Shown piece after piece: positions 33,770-45,169 of a DNA stretch of 64,000 nucleotides. Both the position numbers and the translations under genes were made by a program. The notes under the pieces are model-generated. The model ran no database searches. It saw only the letters and a program-made list of their open reading frames with translations, and was not told the origin of the DNA. The stretch covers positions 75,886,400-75,950,399 of the forward strand of contig CM019064.1 in NCBI GenBank assembly GCA_009667805.1, read 5' to 3'. This DNA is from Leptobrachium leishanense. Lineage: Eukaryota > Chordata > Amphibia > Anura > Megophryidae. Each line of letters starts with the position of its first letter. The stretch's first letter is position 1.

Positions 33770-33930
33770 CTCTACAGCAATGGTCTGCAATATGGGTAGC
33801 TTTCCATCTGCTGTTGATTTGCGGTAAATGTATCTCTAGGAACATCTCACTCTTGACACAACACAACATATTCAAAATTAGGCATGCAAGCTCTACAGGA
33901 AAGAAATCATTTCGCTGTAGACAGTCTTAC

Positions 33931-34063
33931 TATTTTCATGCTTGTGTCCTGCATAGATGATCCTGAAGACATAGTCTGTGCTTATTTCCTCTACGATGTT
34001 ATCATCCATGTCTACTGATTTGTTAGAACTGTTCCGTTTTCTGAGTTTTGGAAACACTTTCCC
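33931..34063 (-). CDS. SGSM2: SGSM2 exon: GKVFPKLRKR..DYVFRIIY
   Basis: A 133-bp exon with acceptor TTTCTTATTTCAG|GGGAAA and donor GAAAATA|GTAAGACT. It encodes GKVFPKLRKRNSSNKSVDMD, then DNIVEEISTD and YVFRIIYAGHKHEN. GKVFPKLRKR and DYVFRIIY close the PH-like Rab-binding domain of SGSM proteins; SVDM is SGSM2-type by recall. Phase 0 at the start, one base left over at the end, completed to Ile by the exon at 25953. Confidence 0.95.
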
Positions 34064-34888
34064 CTGAAATAAGAAAGCATGCACTATTTTTTTATCTCCG
34101 GGAAACACATATGACAATGAAGCAAATGTGGATAGAGATATTACTCTAACTTCTTAAAGCCAGTGTGGAAGTCAGGTGTGTCGTTAAAGCATACCTGTCA
34201 ATCAAACTTACCTATTGCTCCGCCATAATGCTGAAAGCGGTGACACAATTTTGGCATAGCAAGCTGTGGTCGAATCAGAGTTTACCTGTCAGGTGAGATC
34301 AGAAGAGTTTCCCTAAAGAAGACCTCCAGCGGATGAGTAGGACAGGTGTGCGTTAAACAAAGCTCTGGTAATTTTATCTGGGCAGGTAGCCTGAAGGATT
34401 CGCGGAAGAACACTGGGTTATTAGCTGTCCATGAAGCAGCGGCACATTAACATCTCCCATATAAAGTATAGAGGATGTTATTGTGCAGTAAACTGGGGCA
34501 ACATCCTAGGTGCAAGCTCAGTTTGCGTCTTGGATGAAATAAGACCAGGTGAAATTAATCAGAGAGCTCAAACCATTATACTGTACAGCTCGAGCACTGT
34601 GCTTAGTGCGCTGTGATACAGACCTGGATTTGTAAGAGCTGATATAGAAGCAAACTTCCAGTTGATGGAAGCATAGCCTACATTTGAGGGTCTCAGGTGT
34701 ACCGTGTTTCCCTGAAAATAAGACCTACCCCGAAAATAAGACCTAGTGCGGTTTTTTGATAACTGCTATAATATTAGACCTACCCTGAAAATAAGACTTA
34801 GTTGGAAAACTTGAAGAGTCACGGGAGAGAATGAGTGATGCCTGCACGGCGGAAGCGAGGCGGCAGCGGAGGGAGCAGAGCCGCATAA

Positions 34889-35190
34889 GGCTGCAGTCAC
34901 TCGAGCGTTCTTTGAGCACAAGAAACGGCATGGAGTGTAGACGTTCCTTCCACTCTGATGCCGTGTGGCCACCTCACTGAGCGCAAGTGGGAGGATTGCA
35001 CTTTGTAGCTCCATTTGTGTCCGTCATAGCTTTTTGACGGTGAGGCTGAAATCACGCCTGGTGGTAGCGCGTGCAATTAGCACGCTCGCTACACTGTGTG
35101 ATTCTCCCCATCCAGCCTTCACAAAGCTGCAACTGACGCAGGGAAGTGCGGTCACACGAACGCACTCAGTGCGCTCGTGTGACCGCAGCC
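34889..35190. mobile_element. MITE of the GCC..GTCAGACGAG family, nested
   Basis: GGCTGCAGTCACTCGAGCG and CGCTCGTGTGACCGCAGCC are inverted ends; TAA lies on the left and TTA on the right. An inner palindrome CGAACGCACTCAGTGCGCTCG is at about 35158-35179. Related to 19397-19733 and 47286-47734. Confidence 0.65.
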
Positions 35191-35322
35191 TTAGCTGATG
35201 CTTCCTTTAGCGCCAGCTCCTGTCACAGGTGGAGTGAGGAGTGATACCAGTCGTACACCACCAAAAAAAAAAAAAAAACACCAACACCAAAAACATAAGA
35301 CCTACCCTGAATACAAGACCTA

Positions 35323-35488
35323 CAGGGTTATTCAGAGAGCGTGAAAAGCAGGAGAATGACTGGAGAATGAAAAATTCTAGGTCAAAATAATAATAAATTT
35401 CATCTCACTTTCCAAATCGGCTATTTTGACCTAGAATTTTTCATTCTCCAGTCATTCTCCTGCTTTTCACGCTCTCTGAATAACCCTG
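35323..35488. mobile_element. MITE of the CAGGGTTATTC family, nested
   Basis: A 166-bp near-palindrome almost identical to 17694-17872, with a short AATAATAATAA interruption in the centre. It is the youngest layer in the composite element at 34702-35551. Confidence 0.82.
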
Positions 35489-35942
35489 ATAGTGTGGATT
35501 TTGGGGGGCCAAAGAAATATAAGACAGTGTCTTATTTTCGGGGAAACACGGTAATTCTTGCAAAAGCATGTAAGTACAGCAATAGAATGAATATACGTAA
35601 TGAGTCTATGTGAAAAGGGGTTAAGAGAAGGTCTGGTTGACTGAGAGGGAGGTATTGTCTTGGCCACAGTCCAGGGTTTTCTGAGCTAAGAGAGGAGAGC
35701 CCACTCCCAGAGGTTTTGCAATTCAAACCAATGCAAAGACAACAGGACAAAAGGGGGTGTAGTTTCTGACCCAGAAATGTACACAACCCAATCCTAAACG
35801 AACTCTAGTTAAATTGATTACTGCCCATCTTAAAAGTTCAGACAATGACTAAATAAAGCGCATAGTAAACATCTCCATTGCCAAAACATCCTTATGTACA
35901 AAAGTGTGTTTCATACCGAGTTCTGCTGCTTACACAACATAC

Positions 35943-36103
35943 CTTTCCACGTTGCGACCACAAGGGTGGCTCTAATTGTCCTCTGGGCAACAGTCCACTT
36001 TCAAGGCAGGAGAGAAAGGCTAGAAGATGGCCTCCTGGAGGAAAATGCAGTGGGGGTCTCTGAATGCCATCCTGACTGACCAGCACGAGAATCCCTTTAC
36101 TTT
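35943..36103 (-). CDS. SGSM2: SGSM2 exon: Rab-binding PH-like domain ([29 protein letters not shown])
   Basis: A 161-bp exon with acceptor CACTTGTAGCAG|AAAGT and donor CGTGGAAAG|GTATGTTG. It encodes (Q)[19 protein letters not shown], then [15 protein letters not shown] and [19 protein letters not shown], the most conserved part of the PH-like domain, which in mammalian RUTBC1 binds Rab9A-GTP. Two leading bases complete the C left by 39741-39808. It ends in phase 0. No stop or indel. Confidence 0.97.
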
Positions 36104-36249
36104 CTGCTACAAGTGGAGCAAACACATCAAATGTCTAAGAATGGAGATCATATTTGAACAGAAGACGAGAGAGTACTGACAACTGGGGCAATGATACTTT
36201 TTATAGCAAATAGTATTGATGATTTATAGTTTGTAAAATAAAAGTCAAT

Positions 36250-36955
36250 GTGCCACATTACATTCTCGACATTAACGCTCACTTGCGTGCGCATTAACGT
36301 TAGCTGCGGTGTCTACCGCATATTACGATCCAAACGCAGACGGGTTAAGTAACCCGTTTGGGTTTGGTACCTTGCACTTTTCAGCGGGAGGTTACTGTAC
36401 TTTGTGCTCCCTATGCTTAACATGGGGAGCGCAAAGTGTTAATCAGCGTTAGGATTACAAAGTCCCAGCACTGATTAACGTCCGGCTCTGGTTAGCGCAA
36501 AGTTAACCAGAGCCAGGACTTGGGGTTAACGGATTCTGCTTCTGCAGAATCCGTTAACACCAGCCTAAAAAATTTAAAAAAGCATCGTATACTCACCTCT
36601 TGTCCCGCTGTGAGGACCGCGGCTCCAACCGCCTCCTCCGTCCGGCGGGAGCAGGGAAAGACTGGGGGAAAAAGTCACCCCAGTCTCTCCCTGCGTATCA
36701 CTACGCCGACCGGCCGGATCTCGCGAGGCGACATCCGGCTGGTCATGTGACCGGCAGGGGGAAACTCAATGGAGTCCTATGGACTATGCTGCTGCTGCAT
36801 TCCGTCCCCTAGTGCGCGGTAACAATGCAGGCAGCATTTTTTGCGCCTGCATTGTACTCTAGCGTTAAAACGTGGTCACAAGGGGGTAAAAAACTGCAGG
36901 TGCAGTTTTTCTGCCCTTGCGCCCGCGTTTTAACGCTAGGATCGTAATGTAGCCC
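36250..36955. mobile_element. GGGCTACATTAC-ended MITE, copy in reverse
   Basis: Left GTGCCACATTACATTC and right CGTAATGTAGCCC are inverted, with AAT on both sides (36247-36249, 36956-36958). It shares blocks with 830-1485 in the opposite direction, e.g. GGATTCTGCTTCTGCAGAAT, CTATGCTTAACATGGGGAGC and CAATGGAGTCCTATGG. Confidence 0.7.
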
Positions 36956-37344
36956 AATCATTGGTAAAGATATATCAACACTACCAGGAAAGAGCCGGGG
37001 GAGGGAGTAAAATATATTGATTAAATCTCTCATTTCAGTTTATTTAGAGGAACTATCACTTATCTAAAATTTTACTGGAGCTGTCTACATCACTTGTAAA
37101 GTGTAATCACACAGCAATTGGAAGGCTATTAAGCCCTTTAATTAAGCCACAATTTAAACTTCGTTAAACCTGCTCTAGGTATCTCTGGACTGATATTAAG
37201 CGCAGGTTGCATTAAACGTACATAGACAAGCAGCCTAATACCTTAAACATTTAGAACAACATGCTTAATGTGTTTTACTCGATCGCTCAACTCTAGCAGC
37301 TGTTTTTGACCACAGTCTGGCCTTTATTCTGCAAATAACTCTCG

Positions 37345-37446
37345 CCCTAAAAGTAACCCTAACCGTAACCCTAAAAGTAACTCCCGGAGTCCAGGATTTT
37401 TAGGCTTACTTTAAGGGTTAGGGTTATTTTTAGAGTTAGGGTTAGA
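37345..37446. repeat. Inverted telomere-like motifs
   Basis: CCCTAAAAGTAACCCTAACC on the left and GGGTTAGGGTTATTTTTAG on the right are inverted arms around a ~25-nt spacer. They contain degenerate (CCCTAA)/(TTAGGG) words. Confidence 0.6.
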
Positions 37447-38287
37447 TGTTTGGGCTTGTTTTAGAATAGTAGCTGAGCAGTTACCATTTGAAGCAGAACT
37501 AGGCACTTGGAATAGAATCCAATACATTAATACACCTACAATCAAATAATATAATCACTTCATTAGAAATACCCAAAACTCACTCTTCTATAACCATAAA
37601 AATGTAGTCTATTTTGACTATTTTTTTAATACTAAAAAACACATAAATAGAATATTTTTACATAGTTCCTCTCAATCCTCTCATGTTATCGCTCACTTCA
37701 TTCATTTTGCTGTAAACTGGGCTTTAATAATGGCACGTCTGTTTATACTACAGCACAAGCTCGCTATTTCCAGGCAGCAATGCATCGTAGTCAGACGTAG
37801 AACCGGCACAGTCTTAAATAGATACCCTAGAGTTAAAACTATCACGATTGCCTTTTTGCAATCCTCCAGACATGACATGTTGTTGGTTTCCTGCAAGCTG
37901 CAGTATGTCACGTGTTCTCAGAAGGCTGGACCTGTTCAACCAAACTAATGGCTCACAATGTGAGACAACTGAGCCACTGGATGTTCCAAGTCCTGAGTTA
38001 CAGTAGTTCCCACTTCCAAGTCAGACCAGCGCTTTAGGATCTGATATCCTGGGAGGAGACAAGACCTTGGAAGGCACAATCAGGCCTCTCTCTTCTCCAG
38101 AGGGAGAGAGAGAAGAAGGCACTCAAATAGTGGTCACAGTGGCCCCTTTAATTATTTCCTTTCCAATGAATTTCTGGGTGTATGTCACGATAATATCCAG
38201 AGGAAAAGCTTTTTTTTTGACTGGTTTATTAACGTTTATAGATTTGAAAGTTATCCCTGTACAGCAGATTACAAAATAGATAACTAA

Positions 38288-38468
38288 CAGGGTTATTCAG
38301 AGAAAGGTGAAACTCTGGAGAACTTTTGGAGAAGTGATAATTCTAGGTCAAAATAGCTGATTTGGAAAGTGAGATAAATGGGAGAATTTTCTGGTTTGAC
38401 GATTTTGACCTAGAATTTTGACTTCTCCAAAAGTTCTCCAGAGGTTCACCTTTCTCTGAATAACCCTG
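38288..38468. mobile_element. MITE of the CAGGGTTATTC family
   Basis: A 181-bp near-palindrome (CAGGGTTATTCAGAGAAAGG and its inverse), flanked by TAA on both sides (38285-38287 and 38469-38471). Confidence 0.82.
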
Positions 38469-38569
38469 TAAATCTTGCGTGAGTGGCCCTTTTAAATAAT
38501 TTTTACAAATATTTTCACTCAGAATTCCACTTTTATATTATTCTCTGTTTTAGCTTAAGTTTACACTAT

Positions 38570-39624
38570 CAGGGTTATTCAAAGAGATCCGAATGGCTGG
38601 CGAAAGGTAACCAAATGCTGAAAATCAGCGTTGGGTTACCTTTCCTGGCCATTCGGCTATCCAGAGAGCAGGCAACTCGCCAAATGTTGGCAAATTGCCT
38701 GCACATTTGGTGCCTGTTCGATACCTGTTCGGGGGCAGTGAATCCCCATAGAGAAGCAATGCTTTGGCTATTCAGAGAGCAAAAACCGGCAGTGAAAAGT
38801 TGCCGAATTGCCCTGCCATTCGGTGGTTTAATTCGACAGGTTTATTCAGGCGAATCCCATAGGCTTCAATGTTAAAAATATTCCTGTTTTAATTCAATAT
38901 CTAATAAACCGTTCATTATAATATTCTGCAGTAAAAAGTCTCTTTAGTTATAGATGTTTTGGGATATTTTAAGCATTTTTGGGGATTTTTTTTGCCAAAA
39001 TGTTTTTTCTGATTTTTTTTTATCTTTTTTCTGTAACAGCCCTTTTTATTATCATTCATTGGACCTCATGTGTAAATTTCAGACATTTTTGCTCAGTAGT
39101 TTCTTTGCAATCAGCGTTTCACTTTTCAAACATTCAAGCAAACTGTTTTTTTGTTTTTTTTCACTCCATTCGTCTGTGGTGTCGGGTTTTTCCGGCAGCT
39201 GCGCTGCGTGTGATCGGCTCCTGCTCGGGTTTTTTCGGCGTTTTCAGCGGGGTTAATCCAGATGTTTCTTTGCAAACAGCGTTTCACTTTTCAAACATTC
39301 AAACAAACTGTTTTTTTTTTTCTCTCCATTCGTCTGCGGTGTCGGGTTTTTCCGGCAGCTGCGCTGCGTGTGATCGGCTCCTGCTCGGGTTTTTTCGGCG
39401 TTTTCAGCGGGGTTAATCCAGATGTTTTAACGGGTTTCGGTGTGCCTTCGTCAGGTTTTGCGGTGAGTGTTCGGCGGGTTTGTGGCGACTTTTCCCTGCA
39501 ATTTGGGGACCCTGTGGTGCTTGCTGAATACACCGCAGGGTCACCGAAATGGGATCGGCAAATCGAACTGAAATGAGGAGAACGAAAAGAACGTGCGCTG
39601 ACTTATTCTCTTTGAATAACCCTG
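38570..39624. mobile_element. Long MITE with CAGGGTTATTCAAAGAGA ends
   Basis: CAGGGTTATTCAAAGAGAT and ATTCTCTTTGAATAACCCTG are inverted ends, with TAT on both sides (38567-38569, 39625-39627). The left part has a hairpin (GGTAACCAAATGCTG..CAGCGTTGGGTTACC), the right part an internal ~163-bp tandem duplication (39099-39260 and 39262-39425). Relatives are at 40729-41414 and 63503-64000. The ends match the short CAGGGTTATTC MITEs, so those may be moved by the same transposase. Confidence 0.78.
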
Positions 39625-39740
39625 TATGTGATAGAATTGTGAAAACACGGTCCTCTTGTTACAAACATGGGTGATCGTCCTTCTGAGCTTAGTTTTAGAG
39701 CAGGCAGTTGGGGTGATACAACACTTGAGATAATACTTAC

Positions 39741-39808
39741 GCTGCTGGTGACAATGGATGCAGACTATCTGACTTATTGGTACAATCAAGGCATAATCCC
39801 AGAACACA
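39741..39808 (-). CDS. SGSM2: SGSM2 exon: [21 protein letters not shown]
   Basis: A 68-bp exon with acceptor TTCTGTCATTGCAG|TGTG and donor CAGCAGC|GTAAGTATTA, both near consensus. It encodes (S)[19 protein letters not shown], then HQQ, part of the PH-like Rab-binding domain. [11 protein letters not shown] is the SGSM2-type sequence (SGSM1 differs here, by recall). One leading base completes AG from the exon at 56254 and one trailing base (C) is completed by 36103. It lies 116 bp from the MITE ending at 39624. Confidence 0.95.
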
Positions 39809-40728
39809 CTGCAATGACAGAAGAAGAAATACAAAGAGCAGCGTCACTAGTTACAGCATGAAGATGGGTGGAACATACTGTCATTGGAGTATCAGAAGTA
39901 ATTTTGTGCACAGATAAGTACAAATCATCGTGTGTGATCAATCAGCTGTTGTGTTGTTTCAGTTGTAATAATTTATTCTTTTGCTGCTGTATTTCTATGC
40001 ATTTCCATATCCCACAGAAACAAGTTGCTCTTTAATTAAAAAAGAACGAAATGAAAAACAAATAATCAGTTGTTCTAGTAGCGCAATGACCATTATACCG
40101 GTCCGTCCGACCTCACCAACGCTTATTTTACATGACAATAACAGAAGATCGTCAGATTTACTTCAAAATGCCCTCTCTAATAACGTAATTAATTCTGAGT
40201 GACATTCCATTCAAGTCATCATTTTACTGCAGAGAAGAGTCTTTTCTGGTCAGAATTTCCGAGAATGATCGCTTGATGAGTCACGCCGGGGTGAAAAGTA
40301 TCTCAGTGTCCAATGAATGCTTTTCTTGGTCACAGGAGCCCTAAGCGATTGGAAATAAGGGACTGTATGTTCACAAAACAAAGTAAAATGCAGATTATGA
40401 AGTTGTCATGGCGACAGAAAAGCCCCATAGAAGGAATCTAATGATGTAATGAAGAATGCCATTGTATGGACAAGGCAGAACTTGGATTACGCCGCTAAAG
40501 TAGATGTCAACTCATTATTAGCGTAGCTGGAAAATGCTTAGGATTCACGATGCTTTCAAAGGGGAATTCTAGTGATTTGTTATCCTGAATAAATAATGTC
40601 TGGTGAAATCAGCAATTTGCCAATTTGAACTATTTACTTATTATGTACTTACAAGGAGTTTATTTCTAAAACATAGGTCTGACCTGCACTGCTAAACTAT
40701 TTGAGGAGTGGACGGGGTACTAAGACTA

Positions 40729-41414
40729 AAAGGGTTATCAAGAAAGAATGAAATTTCGGCGCGTTTTGGCGATTCCAGTTCGCTGACCCTGCGGTGAATT
40801 CACTATTCGACGCAGGGTCCCGAAGTGCGCTGATCAGGAAGCCGTCGAAGACTGCCACCGACCAACACACACAGACCACCGAGCGCTGTTGAAGAGTGCC
40901 GATCTGACTGACGAATATCGGCAAAAAAACCAAAAACAGGACTCTGCTATTCTTTAAAAAGGTGTTTAAAACAATACAAATGCATTAAAATGTATCTGAA
41001 TTATAACAAAGTCCTAAAAAAAATAAAAGTTTTTTTTAAAGAATAAAAAAAAGGGAAATCAAAAATCTTTCCTAAAAAATCCCAAAATTTAAAAAAAAAT
41101 AGATATAAAGGTTTGCTGAAAATGAAGAGAATAAACGGTTGAATAAAAAATATGAAAATGCTATTATTTTTTTTACATTGAATCCTATGGGATTACTATT
41201 ATTATACTTTATTTATATAGCGCCAGCATATTCTGCAGCGCTGAACAATGGGCAAAATATAGACAGGGTTACAATACACTGAGACTGAACAACATTTGAT
41301 AAACCAGTACAGGAGGGATTCGCTTGTTTAAACCTGTCGAACTGAACCACCGAAAATCAGGGCACTTCACAGACATAGCGGTGCAGTTCGGCGTTCTCTG
41401 AAAAGATTAACCAT
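40729..41414. mobile_element. Long MITE related to 38570-39624
   Basis: It starts AAGGGTTATCAAGAAAGAAT and runs toward CTCTGAAAAGATTAACC. Shared interior words are GACCCTGCGGTGAATTCA and ATCCTATGGGATT. It has no exact TSD. A SINE-like tail (about 41190-41300; CGCCAGCATATTCTGCAGCG) is inserted in it. Confidence 0.5.
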
Positions 41415-41481
41415 TATTTCTCTATGGGACACTATCGCTGCGCCCCTGAAGATCACCAAATTGCAGCGAACTGCACCATAT

Positions 41482-41693
41482 ATTTTTTTTTTTTGAGAAA
41501 GGATTTTACCAGGAAGGATGCATTGAGATTTCTCTAGTTTTCAAGTATGTTCTGGGTGGCGAGTATGTACCGTTAGGTGTCTTGCCCAAGGACACTTACT
41601 GGAGAGGTTGCTCACTGGGATCAAACCCATGACTCCACAGGCTCTCTCCATGCAGAGCGGTGATGTTACCTCTACTCCACCCAGCCGGTACAA
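41482..41693 (-). mobile_element. tRNA-derived SINE, fuller copy
   Basis: Minus-strand B box GGTTTGATCCC (41617-41627 reversed), the block AGTGTCCTTGGGCAAGACAC, the 3' end ATCCTTCCTGGTAAAATCC and poly-A (poly-T at 41482-41492). Same family as 18095-18313. Confidence 0.82.
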
Positions 41694-42936
41694 TATTTGC
41701 GGTCAATTAGCCAGTATTTGTTAAATTGACAGCTTTCGGAATACACGAAACTTCTACGAAATTGCACCTTACAGTGAAATTCACCATTCGGAAGCCTCTG
41801 GGGGTTCCCAATGTTTGACATGCTGCTCGGGGTCACATTGACTCAGAGAAGCATCTCTGCACAAAAAGCCCGCACTGCACTCACAGGGTGTGTACGCACT
41901 GGTGGCTGAGCAGAAGGGGATTGCGGCTCTCCAAACATGATCTCCTTCTTCTGAAACATCAAAGTCCTGAAATTCGGAGGTATCTGAAACCCGGAGTGCC
42001 AGGGGTCCCGAGCATTCTTGAAAAGGGGTGCTTATTTGAGATGAGATTTTTCTCATGTCAATTAAGTAATCCAAACACAATCAATAAGTTACCATAGAAA
42101 ACACCAAATATTATCATTAGGAACCATTTTAACTCTGGACTTGTATACAAAAATCGTAACTAAATACATGTACTTTCCCATAAGATCAGCTTGGAGATTT
42201 TTCCTTCAAGGAAACATGGCACCCAAGCTGTATTATAAGGATGTAGTAGCACGTTTTGACCAGCAGGTGACACCATCTGCCTGTCAAATAAATCATACAG
42301 TATGAAAATGTGATTTAGAGATTTCCAAGCACATCTTCACTTTATGGTTACCGTAAAGTAATGTTTCATCAAGCCACTGGCGCCTGGCATTGTTTTTATG
42401 GAAAATATTTTGGTATTGAAGGGGTTAAGATACAACCAGCAGGCATTTGATTTCAATAGCTAGCTTGGACACAGTACACAATTCAAAAACATCTACTGGG
42501 ATACTGAGTTACCTGTCTGAACTGAAATACTAGAAATGTGACACACGAATTAATAAAGGCATCAGCACTATGGTAAAAGTAAAATAGGTAGAGATTAGAA
42601 GAATGTTTCGTTTTTAATCAACTCATATTGCAAGAGTCGTAACCTCAGAAAGTGATAACAAGGCGGCAATCAAGAGATGATCATTGATTTCCCTATAGAT
42701 TCCTGAGCTCTGAAACAGTTAAGAAAGTGGACTTTTTAACAAGCATCCATACGTTTATATTAAAAAAACAGTTCTTTTAAGGCAAAAGGTTGCGTTTTGA
42801 GTCTCAGCGGGAACTGGTGACACACAATTTCTTAGGTGCATGTTCTATTGTATGATATGGTTTGTATTACTAAGATTTTAATATTCTACCTAAGGGCACC
42901 TCTCCATTAATCGCATCATTTCTGATCACTCACTTG

Positions 42937-43615
42937 GAGCCCTATTACAATCTTCGCGCAAACGTCAGCGCGTGCGCAAAAACTCATTAACGCGAGGGGC
43001 AAAACCCTTTGTGCTGAACGTCATATTACAATGTCAGTGCAACAAACGCGCGTATACGTCTACCGCGGGTGAACCTGCGCGAGCTTACTGTACTTCGCGC
43101 GTCCTATACTTAACATCGTGCGCTGGTATGCGGATGGTATTACAATCTATGCGCAGGATTTAACGCACAGCCTTTGCGCGCATAATTTTAACAACTCCTA
43201 AAAGCTGGTGTTAATGGCAAATTCTATCAACCTGACCGAAACCAAATACACCAGCCCAAAAATAAATACGCAGCAAAGTATAGTTACACATTCTACTCAT
43301 ACCAAACCAATAAATTTGAGAAGCTGTGTGTGCTTTTTTTATTGATGCAGCATATATGCGCAGATAGACTTTGACAGGCGCAAAAACTTAACGTGAGACA
43401 ATTGTAGTTCTTAATTCTGATTGGCTGAATCGCGTGAAAAAAATGGTCCGCACACTGATTTCTGCACGCAACGTTGCTGCGTTATTTTTTGACGGATGGA
43501 AAAATGCGCGAGGATTGTAAAACCAGCGCTGATTTACGCGCGTTAACGTTTAACGCTTTGCGCAAAAATTCACGCGTTACGCGTGCGTTTTTACGTGAAC
43601 AATGTAATAGGGCCC
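42937..43615. mobile_element. Harbinger-like MITE, third copy
   Basis: Ends GAGCCCTATTACAATCTTCG and GTGAACAATGTAATAGGGCCC; flanks TTG and TTA. Full-length relative of 20605-21320 with a deletion of about 30 bp near 43115. Confidence 0.8.
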
Positions 43616-44379
43616 TTAGCATTGCTAAACAGAAATAAGTAACTACACAAGAATATCCGTGCTAACAAATCATAAAACCCTTTAGGACCTGTTAATGTTC
43701 GCGCTTTGGCAAGCACCAGAATTGCTTTTTTATAGTAGTGGAAATAAGAATAAGACATTTAACAGATTACAATGAAACATTATGTTTTCTAAATGGTGCC
43801 GAAAGCACTCAGAATAATTACTGAACTAAATTAGAGTTAATAGGGTTTCTTTCTATAGCACCGCGCAAACACCTATGGTTATATAAAGTGTTTTCTTCTT
43901 GAAAACTCTTGCAATTTAAGAAATTGAAATCTACAGTAATTTTTTTTACATTATTTTGTGCTTTGTACTAGTTAATGGAAAATCATTGTGGAACACACAG
44001 TACCAGTGAAAGGGATTTAGGAATAATATTTAGTCGGCCTTCTGGTGCACTGATTGTCCTGATTAGAGTAAGGCAACCCAGGTGCGCAGTCAGTGCCTAG
44101 AACGTGAGCGTCACCGTTTGTGTTAAAGGATATTACTTTTATTATTGTTTTAAACAACATCTATTTAGCTAAAGTAAAGACAGTTTGTATTTCTACTTAC
44201 TTGTCATCGTACCCTTGTAAAAAATAAATATATATATATATACACACACAAAGACAGTAAGTCCTACACTCAAGGACCTCTAGCTTATTCCTGACCCGGT
44301 GCTGCACCGATCGAAAATCCGATCAAACAAGAAGGTTAGCACGTTGTGGACTTGATATCAGCTAAAACATCAAAGTTTA

Positions 44380-44470
44380 TTCTATACCAGTTAAAAATAT
44401 TTCCAAAGTTTTGGCTCAACTTATGGAGCATTCTGATGAATGATCTATAAGTTGAGTGAAACGTTAAGCA
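44380..44470. repeat. Inverted hammerhead-like fragments next to a TTAA element
   Basis: CCAAAGTTTTGGCTCAACTT on one side and AAGTTGAGTGAAACGTTAAG on the other are related inverted halves, with TTCTGATGAATGATC between. The plus strand reads CTGATGA..GAAACGTT, but stem II does not pair well. A nearby TTTATT (minus AATAAA) matches the layout at 29460-29480. The right part is cut off by the piggyBac-like element at 44477. Confidence 0.4.
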
Positions 44471-44476
44471 AATCTT

Positions 44477-45128
44477 TTAACCACTTGGCTGCTAAGGACG
44501 CGCCAGCCAAGTGGTTCCCCTGTGCGGTGGACACGCTGAGTGCGTCCTTGCACAGGGGGCAGCAATCAGTCAGTATTTCGGCCGATCGCTGCGGCCCCCC
44601 CCCGGTGCGGGCTGACATCTTGGATGTCAGCCCATCATCTGGGACCCTGGCGGGCACAATAGACGTCATCGTGCCAGCGCGATGACGTCTATTGCAGGCA
44701 CCCCCCGCGAGTGCGGGGGAAGTGCCTGAAGGGGAGGGGGGTCCTTTGGACCTCTCGTCCTCCCCAACCAAGCGGGCCACCGCGAAAAGGCAGGCACCGC
44801 TTGAAAGGGCACAGCCTGCCCTTCCAAGCGGCGGCTGTCTTTAACTCCTAGGGTGCAGGAGATCGCGGTCCCCTCCCGGAACTGGCTGACATTTTGGATG
44901 TTGGCCAAGCTTCCGGGATCTCCCTTGATGACTTGCGTCATCGCGCATAGTGCGATGACGTCAGTTCTGGAGTTAACCCCTATTTTCCAACTATGGTGGA
45001 GATAGGGGGTTCCAATGAACCCCCTATCTCCCGATCCGTGGCAGATAGGGGTTAATGTTTGGTATCGTTGGATCGGCCAGAGCATGGCCTTTCCAATCAT
45101 ACCAAAAATAGACCATATTAAGTTTAAA

Positions 45129-45169
<41 letters not shown>

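Larger units (their letters stand above)
25954..33930 (-). other. SGSM2: SGSM2 intron of 8.0 kb with Tc1, LINE and hammerhead-like element
   Basis: This intron joins exon 33931-34063 to exon 25819-25953. Recognised repeats are at 26365-28766, 29057-30467, 31426-32295 and 33589-33769. I see nothing identifiable in 25954-26360, 28770-29055, 30485-31415 and 32305-33585; ORFs there are short, lack conserved motifs and have no flanking splice sites in frame. Confidence 0.6.
34702..35551. mobile_element. TA-flanked MITE (CCGTGTTTCCC..), Tc1/mariner-like
   Basis: Ends CCGTGTTTCCCTGAAAATAA and TTATTTTCGGGGAAACACGG with TA on both sides (34700-34701, 35552-35553). Inside each end the word GAAAATAAGACCTA is repeated in tandem. 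It was enlarged by two later insertions, 34889-35190 and 35323-35488, and carries a poly-A tract near 35262-35278. Confidence 0.82.
34064..35942 (-). other. SGSM2: SGSM2 intron of 1.9 kb
   Basis: It contains the composite element 34702-35551. The parts 34064-34700 and 35555-35942 show no recognised feature. Confidence 0.6.
36104..39740 (-). other. SGSM2: SGSM2 intron of 3.6 kb
   Basis: It holds MITEs 36250-36955, 38288-38468 and 38570-39624 and a telomere-like inverted pair at 37345-37446. The parts 36960-37340 and 37450-38285 have no other recognised content. Confidence 0.6.
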
